A stretch of DNA of 28,412 nt from Thermoproteota archaeon (GTDB lineage Archaea > Korarchaeota > Korarchaeia > Korarchaeales > Korarchaeaceae), in contig QMVZ01000007.1 in the NCBI GenBank assembly GCA_003661365.1, positions 1-28,412 of the forward strand. The letters are read 5' to 3'. The position numbers were made by a program, and so were the translations under genes. Shown in pieces: positions 1 to 9,128 of the stretch (position 1 is the stretch's first letter; each line of letters opens with the position of its first letter). A model generated the notes under the pieces. That model was not told the DNA's origin. It searched no databases and worked only from the letters and a program-made list of their open reading frames with translations.

Positions 1-2272
1 AGATTCCCCCGACGACCATGAATAGGAGCCAAATGAGGTTGGTAACGATGCCCGCTAGTACCGAGACACCGAAATTACCGAAAATAAAGTCTATGAAACG
101 TCCCCATAGGCTCTTTAACGTTTCAATGAGACCCTTCTTCAATTTTTCCGTATCCGTCGGTAGTTTAGGCAGTTCCCCAGCGGACGTTGGGTTTATTGCG
201 GTCACCAATCCGATGGCTGTTTTCGTTCCCTTAGCATTTTGAGAATCAAATGCTTCTACTCTGAAAGAGTAGGTTCCTTTTTCTGTGGGCACAAAAGCCC
301 ATACGTAATAATTTCCCGAAAATTCCGCAATTCCCTTGGATTTTTCTAAAGTATCTAGAAGGGCATAGACCCACACAGTCAAGGTTCCTTCTTGATCTTC
401 GTAATCCGTTGCCCTAATGTAGATCAATGTTGAGGCATTGACGTAGATCTCGGTTTTTTCAGCGGTTATTGAAACAACGACGGGTTTTGCATTTGATAGG
501 ATGAAAGTCTTGTTATCGACCGTTGAATTTCCATCTACGTCCGTAGAAGTCACTATCGTGTTGTATTCTCCCAATTCTTGATTGCTTGCTGGGACCCATG
601 AAATTGTGTAGAGGCCAGAAGATAGAGTTGCCTGGCCTAGATTTATTTCGTCGCCATCTGGGTCAATCAGCTTTACCTTTACGACCACGCTTGTGCCGTC
701 GGGGTCCGTCGAGTTTATTTTGAAGTAGACCGTGTCCCCCCTCTCTGGGGAAGGTGGATCTATTTCGATTGAATAGATCAAAGGGTCCAGGTTATAGACC
801 TTGAATACGCCATTGAATAACTTGCTATCTTTTTGATTATTCGGATCTACGGCCGTAATATTCACATCGTAGAAGCCCACTTGGTCCCCAGCTTGGACCG
901 AGATGTTTGCCTTGAAGTAATCCCCGATTAGCGTCATATTTCCGCTATCGAAGGTCGTCCCATCTGGGGCAAATACGATATAGGTTACTTGTAAATCGCT
1001 TAAGGGACCCGAAGGGTTGCTTATCGTTGCGGTTAGCTCAAATGTAGTTGGTCTTGTTCCGTTTGTTGGGTTAGAGGTTAGGGATTGTATTGAAGGGCCA
1101 GCAAAAACTTCAATAGTTGCTTGAGCGGTGTCGGTTCCTCCATCCGTATCTTGGAGAAGGAAATCGAGGGTCCAGGTTCCGTTGGTATCTAATTGAATTG
1201 TCGTATTGTGGAATAGCATATCCGTCGAGTTGTAAGCCATGCCAATGTTTTGGCTAATCAAGGTTCCGTTGGGAGCCGTTAGATTATAAATTGCCGTTAG
1301 AGAGCTATTTGAATCCTCGAAGTCTTTTCCAGCAAGTTTTATGTGGGCAGTTTCATTTATCGAGAGCGAGCTTGGAACCTCCACCGAGAGAATTGAAGGA
1401 GGATTGTCTAGGACTGTGAAGGCATCCAACAACGTATCGGTTGCTGTTTGGCTCTCATTATCAATTGCAAGAGCGGTCACGTCATAAGCCCCTAGTTCCG
1501 CTGAAGCTGGAGGAGAATAGAAGTAATGGTAAAGGCCGTCCGAGGAGTTGTAATCCGCAAGGCCGTTTGTGACAACGAGGGAGCCTGATGGATTTGTGAT
1601 ATTAACCTTAACTGCTGATAGATTACCCTCAGGATCTGTTGCATTGATTTTGATGTGGATTGAGTTCCCTCTGTAAACTGAAGTTGGAGAGACTGAATAA
1701 ATTGAGACAGTTGGAGGTTCGTTTGTGGAAGGATAATAACCCCATACTTCAAACCAGAAATCATAAGCGTATTCATTCCACGTGTCTCCTGAATTTCCAG
1801 ATAGATATACTGTTCCGTTAGGATAAACATCAGAACCAGATCTTGCTATTTTGTAGTAGTTAGAAGAATCTCCCCCGCTTGTGTACATCACTATTGCGTA
1901 TTTGGTGTTTGCATTCAAGGTTGTATTTGTCAAATCAGCATATATGAGGGAGAATGAGCTTGTGATTGATGAATGGGGTATCGAACCGCTGGTTATCACA
2001 GTTGATCCAGGCGTTCCATCAGCGTTTGTGTCTCTTATCTCCACTATTAAATCCGTTGTAACGCTCCCCACCATGCTCACATTAAGCCTAACTCTCGTTA
2101 TAACAAAATCAGATCCATGTTCAAATGTTTGTGCTCTCCAATACGAGCCATAAGTTGAATAGAACGAAGTTGATTCTGTGTTGGATTCAATAACCTGGTC
2201 AGTTTGCGCATTTATAATAAAAGGAGTTAAAATCAGAAATAAAGAAATCAGAATTGCAAACTTCTTTCTCAA
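1..2272 (-). CDS. Secreted multi-domain Ig-like surface protein, C-terminal end beyond the window
   Basis: The frame is open for 757 codons from a TTG at 2272 to the left edge, so the C-terminus is missing. The TTG overlaps the TGA of the upstream gene (TTGA). The N-terminus MRKKFAILISLFLILTPF is a clear signal peptide ending near NAQTDQ. After it comes a beta-rich segment of the kind found in carbohydrate-binding or 'choice-of-anchor' domains (AQTFEHGSDFVI). Then follow about five Ig-like/CARDB-like repeats, each with a proline-rich entry strand and an 'N.TDPDG' type turn. Near the left edge a hydrophobic stretch (NLIWLLFMVVGG) looks like a membrane anchor. Many N-x-S/T sequons fit an archaeal glycosylated surface protein. 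It is the most distal visible gene of the membrane-protein operon that starts at 9104. The role (spike, adhesin or envelope protein) is inferred; the secretion signal and repeats are seen directly. Confidence 0.82.
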   Translation of the reverse strand, partial: MRKKFAILISLFLILTPFIINAQTDQVIESNTESTSFYSTYGSYWRAQTFEHGSDFVITRVRLNVSMVGSVTTDLIVEIRDTNADGTPGSTVITSGSIPHSSITSSFSLIYADLTNTTLNANTKYAIVMYTSGGDSSNYYKIARSGSDVYPNGTVYLSGNSGDTWNEYAYDFWFEVWGYYPSTNEPPTVSIYSVSPTSVYRGNSIHIKINATDPEGNLSAVKVNITNPSGSLVVTNGLADYNSSDGLYHYFYSPPASAELGAYDVTALAIDNESQTATDTLLDAFTVLDNPPSILSVEVPSSLSINETAHIKLAGKDFEDSNSSLTAIYNLTAPNGTLISQNIGMAYNSTDMLFHNTTIQLDTNGTWTLDFLLQDTDGGTDTAQATIEVFAGPSIQSLTSNPTNGTRPTTFELTATISNPSGPLSDLQVTYIVFAPDGTTFDSGNMTLIGDYFKANISVQAGDQVGFYDVNITAVDPNNQKDSKLFNGVFKVYNLDPLIYSIEIDPPSPERGDTVYFKINSTDPDGTSVVVKVKLIDPDGDEINLGQATLSSGLYTISWVPASNQELGEYNTIVTSTDVDGNSTVDNKTFILSNAKPVVVSITAEKTEIYVNASTLIYIRATDYEDQEGTLTVWVYALLDTLEKSKGIAEFSGNYYVWAFVPTEKGTYSFRVEAFDSQNAKGTKTAIGLVTAINPTSAGELPKLPTDTEKLKKGLIETLKSLWGRFIDFIFGNFGVSVLAGIVTNLIWLLFMVVGGI

Positions 2273-4872
2273 GTTCTCCACCTCTTTTTAGGGGGTCGGC
2301 CAGGGCCCCTCCTTCTTCTCGACATTGCATAAGACAAGATATAGATGGAAACTAGAAAAGCCATCAAGACAAGGCCGAAGCCCATAAGGGCATAAGCATA
2401 ATAATCGTATTTTCCTTCCTTTTCCTCAGCTTCGGCCTCGTCTTTTAGAAGATAGACCTTGAGAGAGGCCCCGTAATTTGGCTTTAAGCTTTTTCCGTAC
2501 TTTAAGGCATTTTTGTCGCTTACGTTGGTCCAATCCGTTCCTTCGTATCCTACCCAGCTTTCGTTGTATGCTAGATAGAGGGTTAGAATCTCATAAGGCA
2601 GGATGTTTACTATCTCAACTTGATACTGATCCGAGATTATGCCCTCATAGATTACATTTTCCTTTTCTAAGATCCATTCGGCCCTTACCTTGCTAAGATT
2701 GGCAATGAGAAGATAGACCTTGCTTTCCCCAGCTTCCAAGGGTTCTGCCATGAAGGTAAAGGTATTATCGACTTGGCTAACGGTTGCGTCTATCTGCCTT
2801 ATCTTCTCGAAGGTCGTCGAGTTTAGGAGGTAAACGGTCCCCCACTTGGCTCCTATTATCTGAACCGAGACGCTATGCTCCCCTACCCCTTTTTCCGAGC
2901 TTTCGAAGTACATCCTGGAAACCTGGACTTCTTGGCCGACATAGGTCTCCTCGCTAACCCAAGCCGTCCAATCTCGGTCGGTCCCTCCAGCCGTGCTAAC
3001 TATGAAGAAGTTGGTTGTTGAGGTCTTAGCCCCGTTCTCATTGACTATCTCAACGACGATTTTGTAGATGTCGGGCGTAGTCAAGGGGTTGGACCAATCC
3101 CCCTCTATTTTCCTTGTGGTCAATTCGGCAATGCTGAATGAACCCGATTCGTTCCTTGCTAGGGCCCCGTTACTGAAATAGCACTTTACCGTATAGGTTA
3201 CAATCTGGGGTTGCTCCCAATTGTTCTTAGCTTCGAAGCTATAAGATTGAGCAGTCCCCGTTGCGTTGTAAGGGGAAACGGCTCCTAGGACGACGTTGAA
3301 GTAAAGCCAATCAGTCGAATTCGAGTTGCCGTTATAGTCTATCGATTCCACTTTAGCCTGGTATTCCCCTTCTTGCACGAATTGTAAGAGCTTAGATTGG
3401 TTCCCTCTTCCGAATTCTTCTTGGAGGCTATAACCCCCAGAGGTCCGTTGAACGGTTAGCCTGGTTATGTTTACGTCGTAATCTGGAGCGGTCCAATTTA
3501 TCCACAAGGTGTCGCTTAGGACCCAGCTATTGTTCGAGGGGGTTATTATCGTTGGGGCCTCTGGGAGCCTTGCATCAAGGTAGCAAACTCTATGCTCGCT
3601 AGTTGCCTGGTTCCCCGCATCATCCCAGGCCTTGAGCCACCATTCGACGGGTCCATCATCGCTATAGATGGTGTAGGAGCCCGTCGTTGGGCTAAGATTA
3701 ACGCTCTTTAGGGTTCCGTTGGGATGTCTCCATACGATTTGGGTTTTGTTAAGGTCGTAGTTATCGGTTAGGTCCCATTGGGCCGTAAAATAGCTTGTGC
3801 TAACAATCGTCTTGTTTGCTGGCCCTAGAATCGTTATCGTTGGAGCAGTTATGTCGACCCTAAACCAGGAGCTATTCCAATCGCTCGGATTGTATGTTGA
3901 GCTAATGGCCTTGACCCTCCAATACCAAGTTCCCTCGGAGGGCACGATATAGGTGAAGTTCCCCGTTTTCGTTGTGTTTAGAATTAATGTTGAGAAATCC
4001 GATTGATCCGAGACTTGAATCCAATACTCGTCGGCCTCTGGGATTGTGGTCCATTGCAAGGAAACGGAGGTAGAGGCAAGCCATACCCCATTTAAAGGGG
4101 AAATCAGGCTAGGAGTGTCTAGCTTCGATAGATCCCAGAAAGATACCTTATCGACCCACCAAGCAGCTTTGTAATCGTTAAGGGCGTCTACCTCAAGATA
4201 GAAGTAAAGCTCGACGGAATCAACTTGTAAAATTGTTGAAGTGTAGTGGGAGAAGATCTCGGCTCCAGGATTGTTGAATTCAAGATAGACCTGGGAGCTT
4301 CCTATATCTCTCTTTATGGTGAAGGTTGCGTATGAGCTTATCCCAGAAATTGCTGAATGAGAGCCCAACAGGGTTGTTCCAGCATAAAAATCGACGAACT
4401 TGCCTGAAGAGTTTATTATCCAGCAGATCTTGTATGAGCCTACTTTAAACTCAATGCGACCTTGGGGAGAGAAGGTAGAGCCATAGCTGAATCTGACGTT
4501 ATCTGCAGTCGCATTGAAATAGTATGTGCTTATAGAGGTTCCTATCCAAGAAACCGTGGCTTCTCCAGAATGATAGGTATCGGAAGACCTATTCACGCAA
4601 AGATATGTTGCCGATGAATATGTAATAGGATAATATGTTAGATTAGTTCCGGAGAAACTCCATAACGATGTATTGAAAGAATCCCAATTCTCATTGATTA
4701 TTTGTTCCCCTACGACTGCTTCCAACAACTGAAATTTGAGAAAAAAAAGGGATAGGGCAAGGATTAGAAGGATGAGGACCTTCCAGGGTCGGCCCTTATG
4801 CCAAGAAGAAAAAAGAAAGGTGGAGGAACCAGGTTTCATAGGCTTCATCCCTTTCTGGGCCCTCATTTTCAT
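2269..4872 (-). CDS. Membrane-anchored surface protein with jelly-roll and FN3/Ig-like domains
   Basis: This 867-residue protein has a hydrophobic segment at about residues 31-50 (LILLILALSLFFLKF). A roughly 200-residue beta-sandwich region follows, resembling concanavalin/LamG-type domains (NENWDSFNTSLWSFSG; ending AAWWVDKVSFWD). A fibronectin-III-like domain comes next (TPSLISPLNGVW, WYWRVKA), then further Ig-like domains, a transmembrane helix near 815-840 and a short very basic tail (RRRRGPGRPPKKRWRT). The ectodomain would face outside and the tail the cytoplasm or virion interior. LamG-like proteins are known in Pyrococcus virus PAV1, which is one reason to suspect a virus. The start ATG overlaps the upstream TGA (ATGA), and the stop overlaps the next gene's TTG. 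Attachment to the host surface is inferred from domain type only. A cellular-type adhesin cannot be excluded. Confidence 0.85.
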   Translation of the reverse strand: MKMRAQKGMKPMKPGSSTFLFSSWHKGRPWKVLILLILALSLFFLKFQLLEAVVGEQIINENWDSFNTSLWSFSGTNLTYYPITYSSATYLCVNRSSDTYHSGEATVSWIGTSISTYYFNATADNVRFSYGSTFSPQGRIEFKVGSYKICWIINSSGKFVDFYAGTTLLGSHSAISGISSYATFTIKRDIGSSQVYLEFNNPGAEIFSHYTSTILQVDSVELYFYLEVDALNDYKAAWWVDKVSFWDLSKLDTPSLISPLNGVWLASTSVSLQWTTIPEADEYWIQVSDQSDFSTLILNTTKTGNFTYIVPSEGTWYWRVKAISSTYNPSDWNSSWFRVDITAPTITILGPANKTIVSTSYFTAQWDLTDNYDLNKTQIVWRHPNGTLKSVNLSPTTGSYTIYSDDGPVEWWLKAWDDAGNQATSEHRVCYLDARLPEAPTIITPSNNSWVLSDTLWINWTAPDYDVNITRLTVQRTSGGYSLQEEFGRGNQSKLLQFVQEGEYQAKVESIDYNGNSNSTDWLYFNVVLGAVSPYNATGTAQSYSFEAKNNWEQPQIVTYTVKCYFSNGALARNESGSFSIAELTTRKIEGDWSNPLTTPDIYKIVVEIVNENGAKTSTTNFFIVSTAGGTDRDWTAWVSEETYVGQEVQVSRMYFESSEKGVGEHSVSVQIIGAKWGTVYLLNSTTFEKIRQIDATVSQVDNTFTFMAEPLEAGESKVYLLIANLSKVRAEWILEKENVIYEGIISDQYQVEIVNILPYEILTLYLAYNESWVGYEGTDWTNVSDKNALKYGKSLKPNYGASLKVYLLKDEAEAEEKEGKYDYYAYALMGFGLVLMAFLVSIYILSYAMSRRRRGPGRPPKKRWRT

Positions 4873-5849
4873 CTCCTTCTCCTAGGTTTCCTGGTTTTTA
4901 TTGTGATTAGAGCGGTCGTGATTAAGGCAATGGCTCCTATCGTTGCTAGAGTGAAACCGAAGTAGGTTAGGCCTACAACCTCTCCTTCCGTTGTTGAGTA
5001 GAGTGGAACGAAGACCTGGGTTACGGGGCTCCATTCTACCGAGGTTATCTTGATTCTATGCCCAGAAGCTCCCTCCCCCCCTTGTCCTGGCTCTCCTCTT
5101 GCAACGTTGAACTTTAGGAGATCCCTATAATCCTTGCTCCAAATCGTCTCCCCGTCCTCTGATATGACTTCATAGTAAACCGAGAGCTTAACGTCGGTCC
5201 CTTCCTTGCTAACCTTACTTTTCAGCCAATCAATGAATTCGTCGAAGCCCCAACCGAATCTTTCCCATAGGGCCTTTCCTAAGGCCTCTTCCAGGTCGTC
5301 GTAATCCATAGACATTACTAGGATGCTCTCATATGTGCTAGTTATGTAGACTTCCCCGCTCTTTAGTTCCATCATTTCCTCTTCTCCCATAAATTCAACG
5401 AATTCCTTAGCTAGTTCGTCCTCTATGTCCTCGTGCAATGGATGTAGAGCGTAAAGTGTAACCTTGACTTTTAGCTCTTCTTCCTTGACAAGACCCTCTA
5501 GTTTGGCTTTTAAATCGGTTGGAGGCGTTATGTAGAAATCGACCCCTTCAACCAGCTTCCCTTCGCTTGTTATCATTTTGAATATGAGTAAATGCTTGGA
5601 AGTTGGAAGTGTCTTGTTGGTTCCGTCCGCATATTTGATTAGAACGGCTCCTCTGAATCCTGGGTTCCCTCTAAGCTTATCCCCCAGGTCCGAGAGCAAA
5701 GAAGCTATGGTCGGCAAGAAAAGGCCTATTAAGACAAGCAATAGACCGACAAGCAAGATCTTCAAGCTCGGTTTTACAAGCAAGGAGAAGAGTATCAGGA
5801 TGGCCCCAACTATGATAAGCAAAACCGAGGCAACGAAGAGAGTAACCAT
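4869..5849 (-). CDS. Membrane protein with two N-terminal and one C-terminal helices
   Basis: The 326-residue product begins MVTLFVASVLLIIVGAIL. It has two closely spaced N-terminal transmembrane helices (about 2-24 and 31-50), a soluble mixed alpha/beta middle rich in charged residues, and a C-terminal helix (FGFTLATIGAIALITTALI) followed by an arginine-rich end (KTRKPRRRR). I chose the ATG at 5849 rather than the GTG 15 bases upstream. The ATG overlaps the upstream TAA (TAATG) and has GGGGGAT about 7 bases before it. No family is recognised. The topology, with an extracellular middle domain and a basic cytosolic tail, is shared with its neighbours at 6564-7703 and 2269-4872. That suggests a set of related-architecture envelope proteins acting together. 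Confidence 0.8.
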   Translation of the reverse strand: MVTLFVASVLLIIVGAILILFSLLVKPSLKILLVGLLLVLIGLFLPTIASLLSDLGDKLRGNPGFRGAVLIKYADGTNKTLPTSKHLLIFKMITSEGKLVEGVDFYITPPTDLKAKLEGLVKEEELKVKVTLYALHPLHEDIEDELAKEFVEFMGEEEMMELKSGEVYITSTYESILVMSMDYDDLEEALGKALWERFGWGFDEFIDWLKSKVSKEGTDVKLSVYYEVISEDGETIWSKDYRDLLKFNVARGEPGQGGEGASGHRIKITSVEWSPVTQVFVPLYSTTEGEVVGLTYFGFTLATIGAIALITTALITIKTRKPRRRR

Positions 5850-6520
5850 TAGGCAATCCCCCACAATGACATAATTACCTGGGTTAATTCGACGCCCATC
5901 ATTAGACCTCCCATAGCTAGGAGCAGTATTCCGTCCCCTACGCTATGAGCAAGTGCGACTCCGAAAAGGCCTCCTTCCATCTCTATCAAGAAGCATTGAA
6001 TAATCCTTGTTATGATCGGAGCCAGGATAAGCCAATTGTTTGGGTAGGCTGGAAGGTGCATGAAGCCGAATAATAGCCCCGTTGCTATGGCCCCTCCGAA
6101 TCGTCCGAGAATTGCCCTTAGTATTCTGTAAGCAAGGCCTCCGAAGACAAGCTCTTCGCTCCAACCTATTAGAAGGGCCATAAGCAGAGTTACGTATGTT
6201 ACCTCAACGGTCCGCATGAACATACTCAAAGGAAGGATGGCCATGGGCTTGCCCGCTTGCTCGGACGCTATCGTTGATGCGAACCATCCAGAGGCGAACA
6301 TTACTACTATGTTGATGCCGAACGTCAATATGCTAAGCAATCCCTTGAAGTTAAGCCACGACGGTGTAGTAACTAGCAAAAAGATCCAGGCTCCGATAGC
6401 AAGTATTCCGTAGGATTGAGCCGTATCCAGGGTCGGACCCCTTAAGATAGCATAAAGAGAGGGGAGGGTAACGGTTAGTAGAAAGGTAAAGAACACACTA
6501 GAACTGCTGAGAGCTTCCAT
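5849..6520 (-). CDS. CPBP-family (type II CAAX protease-like) intramembrane protein
   Basis: The 223-residue polytopic protein shows the three conserved motifs of CPBP/Abi intramembrane metalloproteases. EE is at residues 122-123 (SEELVFGG), FxxxH at 151-155 (FGFMH) and HxxxD at 192-196 (HSVGD), on successive hydrophobic helices. In the family the first motif is EExxxR; here the arginine position is glycine (EELVFG). It may therefore be catalytically altered, although the Glu and His metal or catalytic positions are kept. Family members cleave membrane substrates or act in peptide maturation and immunity. Lying between surface-protein genes, this one could process an envelope protein, which is inference. 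The ATG at 6520 has only a weak ribosome site. The stop overlaps the next ATG, so the two genes are translationally coupled. Confidence 0.85.
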   Translation of the reverse strand: MEALSSSSVFFTFLLTVTLPSLYAILRGPTLDTAQSYGILAIGAWIFLLVTTPSWLNFKGLLSILTFGINIVVMFASGWFASTIASEQAGKPMAILPLSMFMRTVEVTYVTLLMALLIGWSEELVFGGLAYRILRAILGRFGGAIATGLLFGFMHLPAYPNNWLILAPIITRIIQCFLIEMEGGLFGVALAHSVGDGILLLAMGGLMMGVELTQVIMSLWGIA

Positions 6521-6563
6521 TCGTCCAACTCTGCGAGGTCTTCTGGTCAGTTTTATCGCCTCG

Positions 6564-7703
6564 TTAGAAGAGCTTGTGTATTACGATGGCAACGACCAAT
6601 AGAGCTAAACAAATTGGTAGAATCGGATTCCAAAAAGTATATACGTCGTAGGCTTGGCCTCCACTATCCGTTGCCTGGGTTTTGATTACTTGCTGGGTTA
6701 CGCCAGACCAAGATACACTCACGATTTGAATCGATTGACTTGAGCCATCGCCTCCAGAGAGCCTTATCTTGAAGATAAGAGGTGCATATTTGGGTAGTGC
6801 TAACATATCGTCTTCTCCAATGTTCCCCGTTCCTGCGGATTCCTTCACGTAACCGAACCAGATCTTTATCGTGATGTCTTCCTCTTCTGGAAATCCTGCT
6901 TCCCTAAGCTGGTGTTCGAGAGTGTATTCTGGGCCTGCATATTCCCCAGAGGTCCATTTTACCGTTATTGGGTTACCAAATCTATCCTCCTTGGAGGCAG
7001 GTAATACGTAAGCTATTGGCTGGAATCCTTCAACATAAACCGAGAATGGGAAGACGTATGTTGATTCCCAAGTTCCTCCTTGCTGGGCCCCCGTGAACCT
7101 TAGAGCCCTCACCGTTGGGACCCTGGATGCAAGGCCCCACATTCCGAAAAGGTCATTTCCGTCCGCATCGTTGCCCCTATACTTGTATGTCGCAACGTCA
7201 GAGTAAAGCCATGCACATTGATCGGGGCCCGTTCTCTCCCTTATTGCTCCGACCATAAAGCAACCGTAGAAGGGCTCATTTACGTTTTCCAATACATTGT
7301 ATTTCACTTTCCCTTTTATTGCGATAAGCACTCCCCCAGAGGGAATTCTTATAGATTGAGGCAATAAGCGATAGGGGTTAGTGCTAATCTCTTGCTCAAC
7401 GATTTCGCCTGATTCTGTCATAGTAATGATTGTAAAAATCTCTGGGACCTTGCTTTTGGCCTCCCAAGACACGCTTAGGCTAACATCTCCAACGAATAGA
7501 CCTATGACCAATGCAAATATGAAGAAGGCTAAGAGCGTTCCTCCTTTAGGGGTCCTTGATCTCCTTCTTCCTCCTCTCTGGGATTTCTGGCTTGTTAAGG
7601 CCGTGTAAAGGATTGCAATTCCCACTAAGATGGCTGGTAGAAGTATGATGAAGACAATGATGATTAAAGTGGGGGAGAGAAGGCTAGACCAAGAAAACAA
7701 CAT
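6564..7703 (-). CDS. Membrane protein with large beta-rich ectodomain
   Basis: The product has 379 residues from the ATG at 7703, which shares a base with the stop of the tiny upstream gene (TGATG). A GTG one codon earlier is also possible. Two N-terminal transmembrane helices (about 14-32 and 51-75) are joined by a strongly basic loop (SQRGGRRRSRTPKGG). A roughly 270-residue soluble region rich in beta strands and aromatic residues follows, then a C-terminal helix (ILPICLALLVVAIVIHKLF). No family is recognised. The same plan of helix pair, basic loop and ectodomain recurs in the protein at 7824-9104, so the two may be distant homologues or parts of one envelope complex. By the positive-inside rule the basic loop is cytosolic. 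Confidence 0.8.
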   Translation of the reverse strand: MLFSWSSLLSPTLIIIVFIILLPAILVGIAILYTALTSQKSQRGGRRRSRTPKGGTLLAFFIFALVIGLFVGDVSLSVSWEAKSKVPEIFTIITMTESGEIVEQEISTNPYRLLPQSIRIPSGGVLIAIKGKVKYNVLENVNEPFYGCFMVGAIRERTGPDQCAWLYSDVATYKYRGNDADGNDLFGMWGLASRVPTVRALRFTGAQQGGTWESTYVFPFSVYVEGFQPIAYVLPASKEDRFGNPITVKWTSGEYAGPEYTLEHQLREAGFPEEEDITIKIWFGYVKESAGTGNIGEDDMLALPKYAPLIFKIRLSGGDGSSQSIQIVSVSWSGVTQQVIKTQATDSGGQAYDVYTFWNPILPICLALLVVAIVIHKLF

Positions 7704-7789
7704 CACTTTTTCCCCTTCCCCCCTCTGTTTCTTTTCTTTGTGCTCTTTCCTTTTCCTTTGTTCTTTCTAGTCTTTCTGTTTTTGCACAT
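7703..7789 (-). CDS. 28-residue very basic peptide
   Basis: A short ORF from ATG 7789 to TGA 7703 encodes MCKNRKTRKNKGKGK followed by a further 13 residues of the same kind. About half of all residues are Lys or Arg, with Gly, Asn and Thr as the rest and no hydrophobic core. A good ribosome site (GAGGGG, about 8 bases before the ATG) precedes it. Its TGA overlaps the next gene's ATG (TGATG), a coupling seen across this operon. Such peptides resemble small nucleic-acid-condensing proteins (compare the basic virion protein VP2 of SSV1) or ribosomal-protein tails. A DNA-packing role in a virion is inference. It could instead be a chance ORF in an A/G-rich leader, but the spacing and coupling argue for translation. 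Confidence 0.62.
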   Translation of the reverse strand: MCKNRKTRKNKGKGKSTKKRNRGGKGKK

Positions 7790-7823
7790 GGTAAATCCCC
7801 TCTTCTGTTCGTTTGTTAGTAGT

Positions 7824-9104
7824 TTAGTCCATCCTAGTTAAGATCAATGGAGCCAATGGTTCCTCTACAACGTCGTATAACGTTCCAGGCTCGAATACTA
7901 TCTTGGCCCATCCTGTGCTAGATGCTTTGTTGTTGAATACTATTGAGAAGCTTCCGCTCCATTCCGTCCCTGCATATCTGCTGGTTCCGAGGGTTACTCC
8001 CTTGAAAACAATGGTTACGTTACCAGATGCGGTTCCCCAGACCGTGACTGTTATCTTGTTTGGTGAAATTACGGTTGGTAATGCCGTCCTTATGACGTGC
8101 GTCATGCCAGAGGGGGCGTTCACGTACAAGTAGTAGAGCGGATCGTCGCTTGAGATGTCGGCAACCTTTATCCAATCAACGGGCTCGTCGTTTATCCTTA
8201 TCTCATCGAGGGCGAAGTTGGTTGAGGTCAGGTTGAAGTACAAGTAGGATTCGACGGCCTCAGCATCGCTCGTTGCTGGCTTCAACCAGAAGGCAAATTG
8301 ATCGAGGTTGTACGGATATGCTGAGGGCTTTATCGTATAGCTCGATTTCGTTGTCCCTACGCTATCGCAGAAGGCAAGTTCTGAGGTCTTAACCAGGTAA
8401 AGGATGTTTGTCTTTGCCTTAACGGTCGTCCCAGAGGTCCCTATGTCCTCGTAGGTCTCTATGTCGAAGACCGTCGGGGCATAGGACGTTCCGAGGGTTA
8501 TCGATCCTGGATAGTAGAATATCCTCCAATTACCTGCCTCCATGTCGAAAGTGGCTTGTCCGTTGGCATCTACGTCCGAAACCATGTACTGATCGGGTTC
8601 AAGGAGATTCCTATACACCATGTCGTATAATTCGAGAGCACTCTTCTCCGCAAGCTCCTCATCCAGGATGAGGTAGGCCTTGTCGTTGGCAACATTGACT
8701 ACCGATGCCCCGTATTTGTCCTTGAAGGTGAAGGTCACGGATGCGGTTATGCCCAGGGCTTCCTCCTCGGGTCCGTATTCAACAGTTACTAGGGTCCCAG
8801 GCTTCACGCCCTCAATTACAACGATTGCCCCAAGGCCTATTATTGCGGTCAAGATGAAGCCTATGAGAAGGCCTCCGAGTAGTTGCACTACTATTCCTGG
8901 TCCCCTTCTCCTCGGTCTTGGCATTACCATGAGCCCTATCATCCAGAAGAGCACGAAGAAGAAGGCCAGCATTAGGACGCCGAGTATGTTTAGTTTGGAG
9001 ATCTCTGGGATTGAGATTGCTAGGATGGTTGGTAGGTTGTGGGGGATTCTCCTCACGATTCCACTTGCCAGAAGGCTTACCAGGTTGGGTATTCCGACAT
9101 ACAT
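7824..9104 (-). CDS. Membrane protein, first gene of the operator-controlled operon
   Basis: The 426-residue protein starts at ATG 9104 (MYVGIPNLVSLLASG) behind GGGAGAG. Two transmembrane helices (about 38-57 and 70-95) flank an arginine-rich loop (MPRPRRRGPG). The remaining roughly 320 residues form a beta-rich outer domain with repeated Ig/CBM-like strands, ending DVVEEPLAPLILTRMD with no C-terminal anchor. It has no recognised family. It is the first gene after the four-site operator array, TATA-like box and leader hairpin at 9129-9278, so it should be the most strongly expressed gene of the left operon. That makes it a candidate major envelope or surface protein (inference). The helix pair with an Arg-rich loop matches the neighbour at 6564-7703. 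Confidence 0.83.
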   Translation of the reverse strand: MYVGIPNLVSLLASGIVRRIPHNLPTILAISIPEISKLNILGVLMLAFFFVLFWMIGLMVMPRPRRRGPGIVVQLLGGLLIGFILTAIIGLGAIVVIEGVKPGTLVTVEYGPEEEALGITASVTFTFKDKYGASVVNVANDKAYLILDEELAEKSALELYDMVYRNLLEPDQYMVSDVDANGQATFDMEAGNWRIFYYPGSITLGTSYAPTVFDIETYEDIGTSGTTVKAKTNILYLVKTSELAFCDSVGTTKSSYTIKPSAYPYNLDQFAFWLKPATSDAEAVESYLYFNLTSTNFALDEIRINDEPVDWIKVADISSDDPLYYLYVNAPSGMTHVIRTALPTVISPNKITVTVWGTASGNVTIVFKGVTLGTSRYAGTEWSGSFSIVFNNKASSTGWAKIVFEPGTLYDVVEEPLAPLILTRMD

Positions 9105-9128
9105 CTTCTCTTTTCTCTCCCAGGCCCT

